Source: Lentisphaera marina
Lineage (GTDB): Bacteria > Verrucomicrobiota > Lentisphaeria > Lentisphaerales > Lentisphaeraceae
Assembly (NCBI RefSeq): GCF_028745505.1
Contig: NZ_JAQZZL010000001.1
Coordinates: 310,001 to 374,000, forward strand
Direction: 5' to 3'
DNA: 64,000 nt
In this document: positions 27,079 to 36,985 of the stretch, in pieces
Numbering within the stretch: position 1 is the stretch's first letter
How the letters are laid out: each line of letters opens with the position of its first letter
The notes under the pieces: model-generated
Told to the model about the DNA's origin: nothing
Database searches by the model: none
What the model saw: only the letters and a program-made list of their open reading frames with translations
Position numbers and translations under genes: made by a program

Positions 27079-28853
27079 TAATCTACTCTACCAATATTCT
27101 TAACACCCAATTGAGCTTTAAAGTACGCAAAAGCTTTATTTTTGCTCTGCTGCTTCTCTAAAGGACCTGTTATACCAGGAGGATCAACTAAGACATACTC
27201 TGATATTGCGATATCTTCTAACATTTTAGACAATACCTTTTGCCTCTGCCCCGTACTCTCCAATGCTGGATATTGCACATAATAACCCTCAATAATCACT
27301 GCACCAACATCACTTGACTGGGTCTGACTATGCAAAGCCTTATCCCTCTCTGCCTTCTTTGCTGCAAATTTAGTTAATTGTTTTTCATCTGATTTAATCA
27401 CAGCACCTTTTAATACACTTTCAGCTCTACCTGCAACTGGAGTGATTGATGTAATCCACAAAGGCTTAGGCTTATATTTCCTCAAGTCATTTAAAAAACT
27501 AAGCCACTCAAAGCGCTCTTCATTCAAGAGCTCCAACTCAGCAATCTTACCCTTCACTGCTTCATTGAGCTTATTTTGATTATTTATTTTATCTAAAATC
27601 TTCTTGTATCCTTCTATTTTAACTGCCTTACCATCAATCTGTCCATGATAATGCAAACGCTCTCTAAACGAGCCTGCTAAAATTATTAATGGGATCAAAA
27701 TGGCAACTGCAGCTGAAGCATAATTGTAGGGCATTTTACCCTTTTTCAATATCTGTTTTTGAAGCGATTCAGGCGTCAGAGATATCTCTACTGGACATTC
27801 ACTGATCCTTAGGACTAAACCGATCACTTCACTAAACAAATGCGCCAATTCAGCCAATTCCTGTCGATCAACATCTTTTCCTAGGGTAACCCCATTCTGA
27901 AAGGGATTGAAGTACTTAACGTCTATCTTCATTTTTTCTTGAAAGAATGTTTCTGTAAACAACATTGTCGAACTACCGCCAGACAAATGCATAATCTCAG
28001 GTTTGGCACCTTTCTGCTGGTTTTTAAATATATTAATCGAACGACTAACCTCACCATGCAGGCGAGTCATCACATTCCTTACAATCTTAGAAATTGTTGC
28101 AGCAACTTCAGACTCTGGCTCTTCGTAGGCACCCCCTAAAGCAACAAAACCGTGACGTCTCTTAAGCTCTTCCGCCTCTTCAAGCCCTATACCAAATTCT
28201 TTAGCGACCTGCTGTGTAACTGCGTGACCTGCAATCGGAATATTTCTTGAAAAGAAACTTGTACCGTCCGAAAAGATCAGATTTGAAACTCTAGAACCAA
28301 TATTGAGCACCATCGCACATTTATCAAAACCAATACGATTCACCCTGATCGCATTGTATGAACTTGAGGTCGCAATATCAACAATCTCAACCTTTAATCC
28401 ACAATCTTCCACCGCAGAGACTAACTCTTCTACAATCTCGTTTTTGATTGCAACGAACATCACCTCAACCTCTTCCGCATCAGCCGAAGATATTAATTGA
28501 TAATCCCAGATAACCTCATTCATCTCAAAAGGCACATTTTGCCTTGCTTCAAACTCGACGACTTGACGAATTTTTTGCGCATCATCACCAACTGGAGGGA
28601 GCTTTACAAATTTAGTAAAAGCCATTTGAGCAGAAAGACTTATATAAGCTTTTTTTGCCTGAACTCCACGCTCTTGAATTAACTTATTTAAAGTTGTTTT
28701 GACTAAAGCAGCCCTATTACTCTCCGTCTGCACTTCTTCGTATTCGCGGCAGCCAAATCTTTCTAAGGTAATAACCTTATGATCAACTTTGAATTCGCCT
28801 AGTTTTACGCTGGAAGCACCAATATCAATTGTGACTACTGATTCTGAAGCCAT
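27078..28853 (-). CDS. pilM: PilM-like actin-fold protein fused to a PilN-like region (Amuc_1101-like)
   Basis: A 591-residue fusion. The N-terminal 350 residues or so are a PilM/FtsA-like actin fold: phosphate-1 motif TIDIGASSVKLGEF (residues 8-21), the central VLNIGSRVSNLIF strand pair and the LSGGSSTM adenosine loop. After a linker comes a transmembrane helix at about 380-398 (AAVAILIPLIILAGSF), then a periplasmic coiled coil and a compact domain, as expected for PilN. PilM normally binds the short cytoplasmic N-terminus of PilN; here the two are covalently joined. The gene follows the exported Amuc_1102-like gene by 9 nt and overlaps the PilO-like gene by one base. It should form the inner-membrane platform of the pilus-like machine. 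Confidence 0.82.
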   Translation of the reverse strand: MASESVVTIDIGASSVKLGEFKVDHKVITLERFGCREYEEVQTESNRAALVKTTLNKLIQERGVQAKKAYISLSAQMAFTKFVKLPPVGDDAQKIRQVVEFEARQNVPFEMNEVIWDYQLISSADAEEVEVMFVAIKNEIVEELVSAVEDCGLKVEIVDIATSSSYNAIRVNRIGFDKCAMVLNIGSRVSNLIFSDGTSFFSRNIPIAGHAVTQQVAKEFGIGLEEAEELKRRHGFVALGGAYEEPESEVAATISKIVRNVMTRLHGEVSRSINIFKNQQKGAKPEIMHLSGGSSTMLFTETFFQEKMKIDVKYFNPFQNGVTLGKDVDRQELAELAHLFSEVIGLVLRISECPVEISLTPESLQKQILKKGKMPYNYASAAVAILIPLIILAGSFRERLHYHGQIDGKAVKIEGYKKILDKINNQNKLNEAVKGKIAELELLNEERFEWLSFLNDLRKYKPKPLWITSITPVAGRAESVLKGAVIKSDEKQLTKFAAKKAERDKALHSQTQSSDVGAVIIEGYYVQYPALESTGQRQKVLSKMLEDIAISEYVLVDPPGITGPLEKQQSKNKAFAYFKAQLGVKNIGRVD

Positions 28854-28862
28854 ATACCTGAC

Positions 28863-29519
28863 CTATTTTTTATTAGAAATTTTTGGAAAAACTTGCCACT
28901 GAGTAGAAGCCCACGGACTCATGTCTTTTGACATAAATATGCCCTCAACAGTATCTAAATTCTCACTATCAAACACTCTCTCATTAAAACCTTGTGCTAA
29001 TGCTCTTTGTCTTTTTCCATTTTGAACATAAATCTTTGTATCTAACTGAGTTTTACCATCCACTTTAAATACAGCATATATACTCAAATTCTTCGATACA
29101 TTTTTGGGACCACCCAAGTAGCGGTTCACCACTGAGGGATCAATGAGAATAGTTGCAAAATACTCACCATTTGTTAAACTCTCGTACTTAACTTCTCTTT
29201 GAGTTTTCTTATACTTACCGTCACGAGCTTTAAACAATCCTTTCCAAGAAATGCTAACTTTATCCAACCATGAACCATCATCTAATGCGTTCGCTTTCTT
29301 GGCCACACCTTCAACCTTAAACCTAACAGTCACTGACGTCCATTCTCCACTACTTGGAGATGAACTCTTAACAATATTGTTAACGGTAATTGGCGGCGCC
29401 AACTTACTATTGACATCCACTTTTAAAATCTTTACTACAGAAGGACTACTCTGCGCCATAACATTCGAAACTCCTCCAAACATGAACGCCAGCACTAAAA
29501 ACGAAGCTATTTTTTTCAT
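28863..29519 (-). CDS. Amuc_1102-like exported protein, first gene of the pilus-related operon
   Basis: A 218-residue exported protein with a clear signal peptide (KKIASFLVLAFMFGG..., cleavage likely after VMA, residue 22). The mature part is predicted beta-rich, with an immunoglobulin-like strand pattern (WTSVTVRFKVEG, KVSISWKGLF, YFATILIDPSVV), and ends WASTQWQVFPKI. It has no catalytic motif and no membrane anchor. Its position as first gene before the PilM-like gene mirrors Amuc_1102 in Akkermansia. GGAAA precedes the ATG. Inverted repeats lie directly upstream and may control or insulate the operon. Confidence 0.7.
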   Translation of the reverse strand: MKKIASFLVLAFMFGGVSNVMAQSSPSVVKILKVDVNSKLAPPITVNNIVKSSSPSSGEWTSVTVRFKVEGVAKKANALDDGSWLDKVSISWKGLFKARDGKYKKTQREVKYESLTNGEYFATILIDPSVVNRYLGGPKNVSKNLSIYAVFKVDGKTQLDTKIYVQNGKRQRALAQGFNERVFDSENLDTVEGIFMSKDMSPWASTQWQVFPKISNKK

Positions 29520-29534
29520 AGATTTTCCTTATTA

Positions 29535-29601
29535 AATCCTTGTTTTTTTCTAAAAAATATTAACACATCAGTAAAAAAGCTAGTTTGTGTTAACAAGGAT
29601 T
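29535..29601. repeat. Nested inverted repeats between floA and the pilus-related operon
   Basis: Outer arms AATCCTTGTT (29535-29544) and AACAAGGATT (29592-29601) enclose inner arms TTAACACA (29560-29567) and TGTGTTAA (29586-29593). On the minus strand the inner hairpin is followed by TATTTTTT, so it could act as a weak terminator of guaB-floA. The outer arms lie just before the start of the operon's first gene. Confidence 0.55.
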
Positions 29602-29608
29602 CAAGCAC

Positions 29609-30559
29609 TTAAAGTACTTGTGAACGCCATTGAGATACGTTTTTTACTCTAGATTCACGACTTCCTATAGCGCCATCGTCAATTCCAGTCTTTATAGCAG
29701 ATGGCAAGACTGCTCTTGCCAACACCACTTCAGCACCCATTTCCTGTAGCTTGGCTTTCATCTCTTGCTGCCTTGCTTTCGCCTCGGCTCTCTTAGCCTC
29801 GGCTCTAGATTCAGCCACCATTTTATCTGCATCAGACTGAATCGAATCTAACTTAGCCTTTAAGTTATCCAAAACCTTAATTCCCGAAACATCCACTGAA
29901 ACTAATGTGAAGTAGGTCCCCTCTAAAGTATCCGAACCCAGCTGTAGATGCTCAACCAATGCAGACGGATTATTTAAAATTTCTTTATGAGTTTCCGCTG
30001 CACCAACCGCACTCAGCACCTTCTCTTGCACTCTTGCCTCAACCGTCGATATGCCTGCACCACCTATTAATTTTTCTAAATTCGACCTAACCGTCAACTT
30101 CACACTTATCCCCAAACGAATACCATCTTTTGGTACAGTAACTATGTAACCAGGACTCTTTGCACTTGGGCAATCTATCACAATCGGATAAACATAGCTA
30201 TCCACTGCTGACACCACATCCCTACCAGCTAAATCGAGCGCACAAAGTTGCTCGAAATTCATCTCCAGCGAGGACTTTAGGGCTGAAACCGAGGCATCAA
30301 CAACTGCTAGCACATCTCCGCCACATAACGCATGAGTCTCTATCCTTGCGTAATCAATTTCGACTCCAGCCCTCAATAGCGTCACATAGGCATCAACTAA
30401 CTGATCTGGGTTCAACCCCCTCAAACGCGAAAAAACGATATTGACAAAACTCAAGTCAATACCGTTTGATTTTACTTTTACATAAGCACCTACATTTATC
30501 AACACCAAGAAGACCAGTGCTAAAAGCACTAAAATTCCCAGTGTTAATAAAAAGTACAT
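29609..30559 (-). CDS. floA: Flotillin-like protein FloA
   Basis: A 316-residue membrane scaffold protein of the bacterial flotillin FloA family. One N-terminal hydrophobic helix (residues 2-26) is followed by the segment VKSNGIDLSFVNIVFSRLRGLNP and the LLRAGVEIDYARIETHALCGGDV region characteristic of FloA. Then come an SPFH-like domain and an Ala/Glu/Lys-rich coiled coil (AESRAEAKRAEAKARQQEMKA) used for oligomerisation. FloA organises membrane microdomains and assists assembly of membrane complexes in Bacillus. It starts 1 nt after guaB and reads toward the pilus-related operon about 90 nt away. Confidence 0.88.
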   Translation of the reverse strand: MYFLLTLGILVLLALVFLVLINVGAYVKVKSNGIDLSFVNIVFSRLRGLNPDQLVDAYVTLLRAGVEIDYARIETHALCGGDVLAVVDASVSALKSSLEMNFEQLCALDLAGRDVVSAVDSYVYPIVIDCPSAKSPGYIVTVPKDGIRLGISVKLTVRSNLEKLIGGAGISTVEARVQEKVLSAVGAAETHKEILNNPSALVEHLQLGSDTLEGTYFTLVSVDVSGIKVLDNLKAKLDSIQSDADKMVAESRAEAKRAEAKARQQEMKAKLQEMGAEVVLARAVLPSAIKTGIDDGAIGSRESRVKNVSQWRSQVL

Positions 30560-30560
30560 A

Positions 30561-32063
30561 CTATACTGTGCGATAATTAGGTGCGTCTTTCACCATTTGA
30601 ATATCATGAGGGTGAGCCTCACGCAAACCCGAAGGTGTCACACGATACAAAATACCTTTTCTCTGTAAATCAGGAACAGTTCTTGCACCACAGTAACCAA
30701 GAGAGAACTTCAGACTACCCGCAAATTGATGCAACACACTACCTGCAGTACCTCTATAGGGAACACGACCTTCAACTCCCTGAGGAATAAGCTGACTAGA
30801 ATCTTCTACATCACCCTGAGAATATCGCTCACGACTGCCCTTGCCACTCTTCATAGCCTCCAAGCTACCCATACCACGATACACCACAAATCTACGACCT
30901 TGCATCATGATTTTTTCACCTGGGCTCTCTTCCGTAGCCGCCAACAAGCCACCCATCATCACACTACTCGCTCCTGCAGTAATAGCTTTTGGAACATCTC
31001 CAGACTGCTTAATTCCGCCATCTGCAATAATGGGCACATCTGACGGCACTGCTCTTGAAGCTTCGTGAACTGCAGTGATTTGTGGAATACCCACACCACA
31101 AACAACTCGAGTCGTACAAATGGAACCCGGACCAATACCAACTTTAACTGCATCCGCGCCTGCATCCGCAAGAGCTTTTGCTCCAACTGCAGTACCAACA
31201 TTACCTGCAATCACATCAATAGAACTTCCCATACCCGACTTTAACTCTTTAACCGTATCAATCACACCTTTCGAGTGGCCGTGAGCTGTATCAATAACAA
31301 TGGCATCTACACCTGCATTAATTAACGCTTCCGCTCTACCAAAATCATATGGGCTTATAGCTGCCGCACAACGAAGCTGATATTTTGAGTCTAAGTTCTC
31401 TAATTTCGACGTCCCAGTAATCAAGGCATTCACATCGTGGAAGCTATACAAACCAGCCAAAGCACCATCATCACACAACAATGGCAATTTACCGATTTTT
31501 TTATCTATCATGATTTTGTAAGCGTCTTCAAGTGTGGTGCCTTCTTTTGCTGTCAAAATCGAGCTAGTCATCACCTCTTTTAGAGTCAACCTTGTATCAT
31601 TACAAAATTTTAAATCTTTCGCAGTCAAAATACCCGCAACACGACCATTCGCATCCACAATCGGAAAGCCGGAAAATGGCAAGCGTTTATCATCCTTGTA
31701 ATTAAGTAGTTCCTCAACAGTTTGAGTCTCACGAAAACTTACAGGATCCTGAATCAAGCCATTCGAGTGTAATTTAACTTTCCTAACAGCCTCTGCATGC
31801 AAAGCAATATCCATGTTTTTGTGAATAACACCAATACCACCGAGACGAGCCATGGTAATTGCCATAGATGGCCCCGTAACCGTATCCATTGCTGCACTTA
31901 CAAAAGGAATATTAAGATCTATATTTCTACTAAATTTTGATTTGATACTTGTTTCTTCTGGGAGAAAATCTGCGTATTGAGTAACTAATGTTACGTCATC
32001 GAAAGTCAAACCTTGCAATTTTGTAGACTGCATAAGTTCGTCAACTTTTTCATTCACTATCAT
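30561..32063 (-). CDS. guaB: Inosine-5'-monophosphate dehydrogenase
   Basis: Oxidises IMP to XMP with NAD+, the committed step of GMP synthesis. The TIM barrel has the active-site loop GPGSICTTR with the catalytic cysteine, the phosphate-binding GGIKQSGDV and GGLLA segments, and the flap ending near VEGRVPYRG. Two CBS domains are inserted at about residues 95-210. I prefer the ATG at 32063, because AAGG lies 8 nt upstream; an in-frame TTG five codons earlier would consume that site. The length is then 500. It is followed 1 nt later by floA and is divergent from glgB. Confidence 0.93.
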   Translation of the reverse strand: MIVNEKVDELMQSTKLQGLTFDDVTLVTQYADFLPEETSIKSKFSRNIDLNIPFVSAAMDTVTGPSMAITMARLGGIGVIHKNMDIALHAEAVRKVKLHSNGLIQDPVSFRETQTVEELLNYKDDKRLPFSGFPIVDANGRVAGILTAKDLKFCNDTRLTLKEVMTSSILTAKEGTTLEDAYKIMIDKKIGKLPLLCDDGALAGLYSFHDVNALITGTSKLENLDSKYQLRCAAAISPYDFGRAEALINAGVDAIVIDTAHGHSKGVIDTVKELKSGMGSSIDVIAGNVGTAVGAKALADAGADAVKVGIGPGSICTTRVVCGVGIPQITAVHEASRAVPSDVPIIADGGIKQSGDVPKAITAGASSVMMGGLLAATEESPGEKIMMQGRRFVVYRGMGSLEAMKSGKGSRERYSQGDVEDSSQLIPQGVEGRVPYRGTAGSVLHQFAGSLKFSLGYCGARTVPDLQRKGILYRVTPSGLREAHPHDIQMVKDAPNYRTV

Positions 32064-32213
32064 TATTAGGACCTTCAATTTAAAAATTATCTACTATAGG
32101 TCTGCCAAAAATACATGAGCATTCAAATCATGCAAGCCCTTAAGATCTCTGTTTAAAAAAATCATATTTCACTGACACAATCTTAAGTTCTTATTTATTT
32201 GCATACTACTAAT

Positions 32214-32242
32214 CTGACTCTATACTTTACCTTATATATAAT
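32214..32242 (+). promoter_or_regulatory. Sigma-70 type promoter of glgB
   Basis: A -35 CTGACT (32214-32219), a 17-nt spacer and a perfect TATAAT (32237-32242) lie 25 nt before the glgB ATG. An AGGAG follows at about 32243-32247 and a GAGGA closer to the start at about 32258. Confidence 0.65.
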
Positions 32243-32266
32243 AGGAGAATAACCATCGAGGACTAT

Positions 32267-34444
32267 ATGATTTCCCCCGAGCAACAAAACGCCATCTGTG
32301 AACTACATCACGAATCTCCCCATAGCTACCTTGGACTACACCAACACGGCTCAAAATGGATCGTGCGCAATTACGAGCCCTACGCAGAGAAACTTAGCAT
32401 CACTAGCTCTGGCAAAACTTACGACTCAACAAAACATGAAAACGGCTTCTTCACCACTACATTAACGAAAAAGCCTAATTCCCCATATCAAATTAACACA
32501 CAGTACCCCAATAGCGACAAACTAACAAAGTACGACGCATACTCTTTCCTCCCCACCCTTGGAGATCTAGACGTCCACTTAATGCATGAAGGCAACCACC
32601 TAGAGCTGTACAAAGTTCTAGGTAGTCAAGCCACTACATCTAACAATATCCCTGGCATCAGTTTCAAAGTCTGGGCTCCCGATGCGCGTGGCGTCTCTTT
32701 AATTGGGAACTTCAATGGCTGGAATCGCGCCATTAATCCTATGAGAAAACTCATTGGCAGTAATGGCATCTGGGAAATCTTCATGCCCGAAATGTCTTTA
32801 GGAGAATACTATAAATTCGCCATAAAAACTCAAAGTGGCGAAATCATAGAAAAACAGGATCCGCTCGGAAAACTCTCCGAACTTCGACCAGGCACCGCCA
32901 GCGTTGTGTGGGACAACAGCGCCATCACTTGGTCCGACGACCAATGGCTTAAGCAACGAGAAAACACAGACCCATTAAATTCTCCTCTATCAATTTATGA
33001 AGTTCACTTGGGCTCTTGGAATCACCCCGACCTAAAAAGAGAAGGTGAATTTGCCAACTACCGTGACATCGCACACACTCTTGGACAATACATAAAAGAA
33101 ATGGGTTACACCCACATCGAATTACTCCCTATTACTGAATTTCCTTACGACCCTTCTTGGGGCTACCAAGCAACTGGCTACTTTGCTCCCAGCTCTAGAT
33201 TCGGCACCCCGGCTGACTTCGCCTATTTCGTCAACCACCTCCATGAACTCAATATTGGCGTCTTAATTGATTGGGTCCCCGCACATTTCCCTACAGACCG
33301 CCACGCACTAGGACAGTTTGATGGAAGCTCACTTTACGAGCACGACAACCCTGACGAAGGCTACCATCCTGACTGGAACACCTTCATTTTTAATTTCGGC
33401 AGAACGGAGGTCTCAAACTTCCTCATCTCATCTGCGCTCTATTGGTTAAAGGAATTCCACATTGATGGCCTAAGAGTAGACGCAGTGGCCTCAATGCTAT
33501 ACCGGGACTACTCACGCAAAGAAGGTGAATGGCGCACAAACAAAGACGGAGGCAGAGAAAACTACGAAGCGATAGAATTCCTAAAACGCCTTAATACTTT
33601 AGCCCACGAACACTGCCCAGGAACTATGGTTATTGCTGAAGAATCTACCGCATTCCCAAAAGTCTCAAGACCCACTTACGATGGTGGATTAGGCTTCACG
33701 ATGAAATGGAACATGGGCTGGATGCACGATACACTTGCCTACTTCTCCACTGAACCTATACATAGAAAGTACCACCAAAACCAACTCACATTCTCATTAG
33801 TCTACGCCTTCAACGAAAACTTTGTACTTCCTTTAAGCCACGACGAAGTTGTACATGGAAAAGGATCTCTCATACAAAAAATGCCTGGCGACACATGGCA
33901 AAAATTCGCCAATTTACGCTGTTTATACGCATACATGTACGCTCACCCAGGAAAAAAAATCTTTTTCATGGGCAGCGAGATCGCTCAATGGCACGAGTGG
34001 AGTGAGTCAAAAAGCCTTGACTGGGCAACACTTAATAATGGCGACCACCTAGGCATTCAAAAAATCAGTAAAAAGCTTAATCATATATACCAAAACGAGA
34101 GTTGCTTCTGGGAAAATGACTTTAGCCATGAAGGCTTTGAATGGATTGATGCTCAAGACAGCGAGCAAAGCGTGCTATCATTCATCAGGAAAAACTCTAA
34201 AAACGAGCAGATTCTATGCATCATGAATCTAACACCAGTTCCACGAGACCACTACACCATTGGTGTACCTCATCCGGGTTCATACAAAGTCTTATTAAAT
34301 ACTGATGACTGTGACTATGGTGGAAGCGACTACTTATCTCAGTCACTATACTCATCCTCACCCAATTCAGCTCATAACAAAGATAACAGCATATCCATTA
34401 ACCTCCCCCCTCTCTCTGTATTATACCTAAAACTGAGTGATTGA
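32267..34444 (+). CDS. glgB: 1,4-alpha-glucan branching enzyme
   Basis: Introduces alpha-1,6 branches into glycogen. A family N1 domain (about 10-110) precedes the CBM48 module (VWAPDARGVSLIGNFNGWN near residue 140) and the GH13 barrel. Visible motifs are EVHLGSWN, DWVPAHFP, the nucleophile D405 in GLRVDAVASM, the acid/base E458 in IAEEST, and LPLSHDEVVHGKGSL with the transition-state Asp. A C-terminal beta domain ends the protein. The length of 725 is typical of full-length GlgB. No other glycogen gene is in the window. The TGA overlaps the next ATG by one base. Confidence 0.95.
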   Translation: MISPEQQNAICELHHESPHSYLGLHQHGSKWIVRNYEPYAEKLSITSSGKTYDSTKHENGFFTTTLTKKPNSPYQINTQYPNSDKLTKYDAYSFLPTLGDLDVHLMHEGNHLELYKVLGSQATTSNNIPGISFKVWAPDARGVSLIGNFNGWNRAINPMRKLIGSNGIWEIFMPEMSLGEYYKFAIKTQSGEIIEKQDPLGKLSELRPGTASVVWDNSAITWSDDQWLKQRENTDPLNSPLSIYEVHLGSWNHPDLKREGEFANYRDIAHTLGQYIKEMGYTHIELLPITEFPYDPSWGYQATGYFAPSSRFGTPADFAYFVNHLHELNIGVLIDWVPAHFPTDRHALGQFDGSSLYEHDNPDEGYHPDWNTFIFNFGRTEVSNFLISSALYWLKEFHIDGLRVDAVASMLYRDYSRKEGEWRTNKDGGRENYEAIEFLKRLNTLAHEHCPGTMVIAEESTAFPKVSRPTYDGGLGFTMKWNMGWMHDTLAYFSTEPIHRKYHQNQLTFSLVYAFNENFVLPLSHDEVVHGKGSLIQKMPGDTWQKFANLRCLYAYMYAHPGKKIFFMGSEIAQWHEWSESKSLDWATLNNGDHLGIQKISKKLNHIYQNESCFWENDFSHEGFEWIDAQDSEQSVLSFIRKNSKNEQILCIMNLTPVPRDHYTIGVPHPGSYKVLLNTDDCDYGGSDYLSQSLYSSSPNSAHNKDNSISINLPPLSVLYLKLSD

Positions 34445-36951
34445 TGCTACTAAAAACCTGGCATATTTTTAGAGGAGTTTTCTCCTTGGCAGGAATGACT
34501 CTTTGCGTTCTAATACTCATCTTAGAAATCAAAGGTCTTCCTGAAAATTTAATCCTAGGTATTAGACAAGAGCTCGACTCGAAGGATCTCCATTATTCGA
34601 TTGATGAAGTTCACATGGGCCCCATAAGCGGAATCAAAATCAATAACATCACTATCGAGGATCCATCACAAGAAATAGACATCTACCAAGCCGAAAAAAT
34701 TCAAATACTCTTTAATTTGGTAGATCTATCCCAAGGATTATTCACACCTGAATCACTTGAAGTTAGAAATGCTAATTTCAATGTGAACTTAAAGCTATCC
34801 GACGAAGAAGAATACCTTAAAGTACATAACGCCAACCTCAACGCTAAAATCATCGACGCAAAAAATATTAAGATCAATTATTTTGAGTGTAGCACTGACC
34901 ACCTCAACTTAAACATCCAAGGCGAACTCGTCAACTTATCAAACACACAAAACAAAGATCCCCAAACACCCGCCCGACTACCCAACGCCACCGACTTAAA
35001 CAAACTCATCCCCAGCCATATAAAAGAAGCAATAATCAATATCAATGATGTAGCTAACACACTCAACTTGACTGATAAAACCTCTGTAAATATTAATTTT
35101 TTTTATGATGGTCACAACTCCGTTAACAATACAGCCACAATCGACTTTTCTTTACCGGAATTCCTCTATCTTGGAAACCTCATCACAAGTACAAAATTTA
35201 GTCTAAAACTCAAAAAGGGAATCATTTCTGTACCTCAGTTTGAAATCAATGCTGACAACAATGAATCTCTATCAGGGTATTTTGAATATGAACTCGAGAG
35301 CAAAAAACTAAACGCCAACCTAAAAGGTCAATTTTTTCCCTTTAAATACTTAAAAATATTTGCACCCCAACTCATTCAACACATCGATTTCATAGCTTTC
35401 ACAGAAACCCCTCCCCAACTAAATCTTTTCATTAGCACCCCAGATATCAGTGACTATAAAAAATGGGAACTCCATGGCGACATAAAAGCTTCCAATTTTA
35501 AAGTCCAGGGCCTATACGTAGACCTCGTAGAAGGCCCCATACAATTCAAGAACCTAAACTTCCAGACCGAAACATTAAAATTATCTGGTCCACAAATCAA
35601 CGGCAAGGTGCAAGTACGATACGACTTCACCAACAATAAAGTCTCACTCTACGCAGACGCAGCAGGCGACCCAAGACACATCAGCCATTTCATCTTCAAT
35701 AAAAACGGGCGACAAAACTACTTAAACGTCTGGGAACGCTTTTCATGGGGCCGCACCGCAATCCCGACTTGGTCTGGCTATTTCGATTATCGCTATGATC
35801 CAATAAGCGATGAAGATCTAATGACTTTCGATGGTGAGTTCAAAGCAGATGGTGCCTCTATAAACGGCGTCAATACACAAAAATTAGCCGCTAAAGTTTA
35901 CATGCAATTCCCCGAACAAATCCTCGTCCATAACATCCAACTTGACACCACCGACACTCACGCAAGAGGAAATCTAGGCTTTAAAAATGTCACCACGGAC
36001 TGTACGATCGATTACCAATTCTATTCAACCCTTTCAATCCCTCAAACTTTGCGCGTTGCCAATGGCGACTGGAAAGGACTACTCAACACCCTCAACCTCC
36101 CTAACAATAGCTACGCCAGAATCACTGGTCATTTAAACTTAAGTGACGCTCTCAATGCTCGGAGCGAGGCCTATATAGAGCTTCCTGAATTTTCTTTCAA
36201 CGAACTAAAACTTGAGTCACCTCGAATCACCTTTAATATGCGCGACAAAAAAATCATGATTGCTTCGCGGCGAGCCAAATTCTACTCAGGCGACATGCAT
36301 TTTGTCTATCAAGACAATCTAAAACTCAACCAACAAGCCTTAAAAATCAACGCTACTAATGTTGACCTTGCGGGACTAATCTCTGAACTCCAGAAAGACT
36401 CCTTAAACACTGCTGCTGGTCGGGTCAACTTTGGAGCTGACGTCAACCTAAAAAGTCAAAATGGTGAAATACAGAGTATCTTAGGCGAAGGCTTCGTTCA
36501 TATTTACGACGGCCTATTTCTTGAGATCCCTTTCCTATCGACTTTCTTCAATCGCTTGGAGTCCATCCTCCCATTTGTATCTGCTGCAAAAGTCAAAGAA
36601 ATGTCTGCCGAACTCAAATTTTTTGATCAACAAGTAAACATAGACAACTTTTTTAGTGACGGCAAACTTATTGCCCTATCGGGCAAAGGTTGGTTTGATT
36701 GGAGGCAAACAATGTACTTCTTTAACATCAACACTCACTACTTGAAAGATATCCTAACACTGCCAAAGCCCTTAAATGTAGACATTCTTAAAACACTATT
36801 CAGTCCACTTTCAGTATTAGTGCAAGCTGAAGTTCGCGGAGATCGCAATGGCTATGAGTGGACCATTAACAGCATGGATAACTTCAAAAAGTCAATTAAC
36901 CGAACACCATCACGCTTCATGAATATATTTAAATCTAAAGAAGAGAGATAA
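34444..36951 (+). CDS. AsmA-like envelope protein
   Basis: An 835-residue protein with one N-terminal transmembrane helix (about residues 10-28) and a very long, beta-strand-rich periplasmic part of repeated amphipathic strands. The end (VHIYDGLFLEIPFLSTFFNRL..., MSAELKFFDQQVNIDNF, IALSGKGWFDW) resembles the AsmA C-terminal region of the AsmA/YhdP/TamB family. Members bridge the periplasm and are implicated in phospholipid transport to the outer membrane. I place the start at the ATG 34444, overlapping the glgB stop by one base, instead of a TTG one codon earlier. Coupling to glgB is unexpected functionally. The family call rests on fold pattern and the C-terminal motif. Confidence 0.65.
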   Translation: MLLKTWHIFRGVFSLAGMTLCVLILILEIKGLPENLILGIRQELDSKDLHYSIDEVHMGPISGIKINNITIEDPSQEIDIYQAEKIQILFNLVDLSQGLFTPESLEVRNANFNVNLKLSDEEEYLKVHNANLNAKIIDAKNIKINYFECSTDHLNLNIQGELVNLSNTQNKDPQTPARLPNATDLNKLIPSHIKEAIININDVANTLNLTDKTSVNINFFYDGHNSVNNTATIDFSLPEFLYLGNLITSTKFSLKLKKGIISVPQFEINADNNESLSGYFEYELESKKLNANLKGQFFPFKYLKIFAPQLIQHIDFIAFTETPPQLNLFISTPDISDYKKWELHGDIKASNFKVQGLYVDLVEGPIQFKNLNFQTETLKLSGPQINGKVQVRYDFTNNKVSLYADAAGDPRHISHFIFNKNGRQNYLNVWERFSWGRTAIPTWSGYFDYRYDPISDEDLMTFDGEFKADGASINGVNTQKLAAKVYMQFPEQILVHNIQLDTTDTHARGNLGFKNVTTDCTIDYQFYSTLSIPQTLRVANGDWKGLLNTLNLPNNSYARITGHLNLSDALNARSEAYIELPEFSFNELKLESPRITFNMRDKKIMIASRRAKFYSGDMHFVYQDNLKLNQQALKINATNVDLAGLISELQKDSLNTAAGRVNFGADVNLKSQNGEIQSILGEGFVHIYDGLFLEIPFLSTFFNRLESILPFVSAAKVKEMSAELKFFDQQVNIDNFFSDGKLIALSGKGWFDWRQTMYFFNINTHYLKDILTLPKPLNVDILKTLFSPLSVLVQAEVRGDRNGYEWTINSMDNFKKSINRTPSRFMNIFKSKEER

Positions 36952-36978
36952 AAAAAGCGAGTTATAAAAACTCGCTTT
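36948..36978 (-). terminator. Terminator between convergent AsmA-like and ankyrin genes
   Basis: A 10-bp stem (AAAGCGAGTT / AACTCGCTTT, loop ATAAA) at 36954-36978 has a T-run on the minus-strand side, so it best terminates the ankyrin gene. On the plus strand the T-run is short but may still serve the AsmA-like gene. Confidence 0.7.
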
Positions 36979-36985
36979 AAAATTC

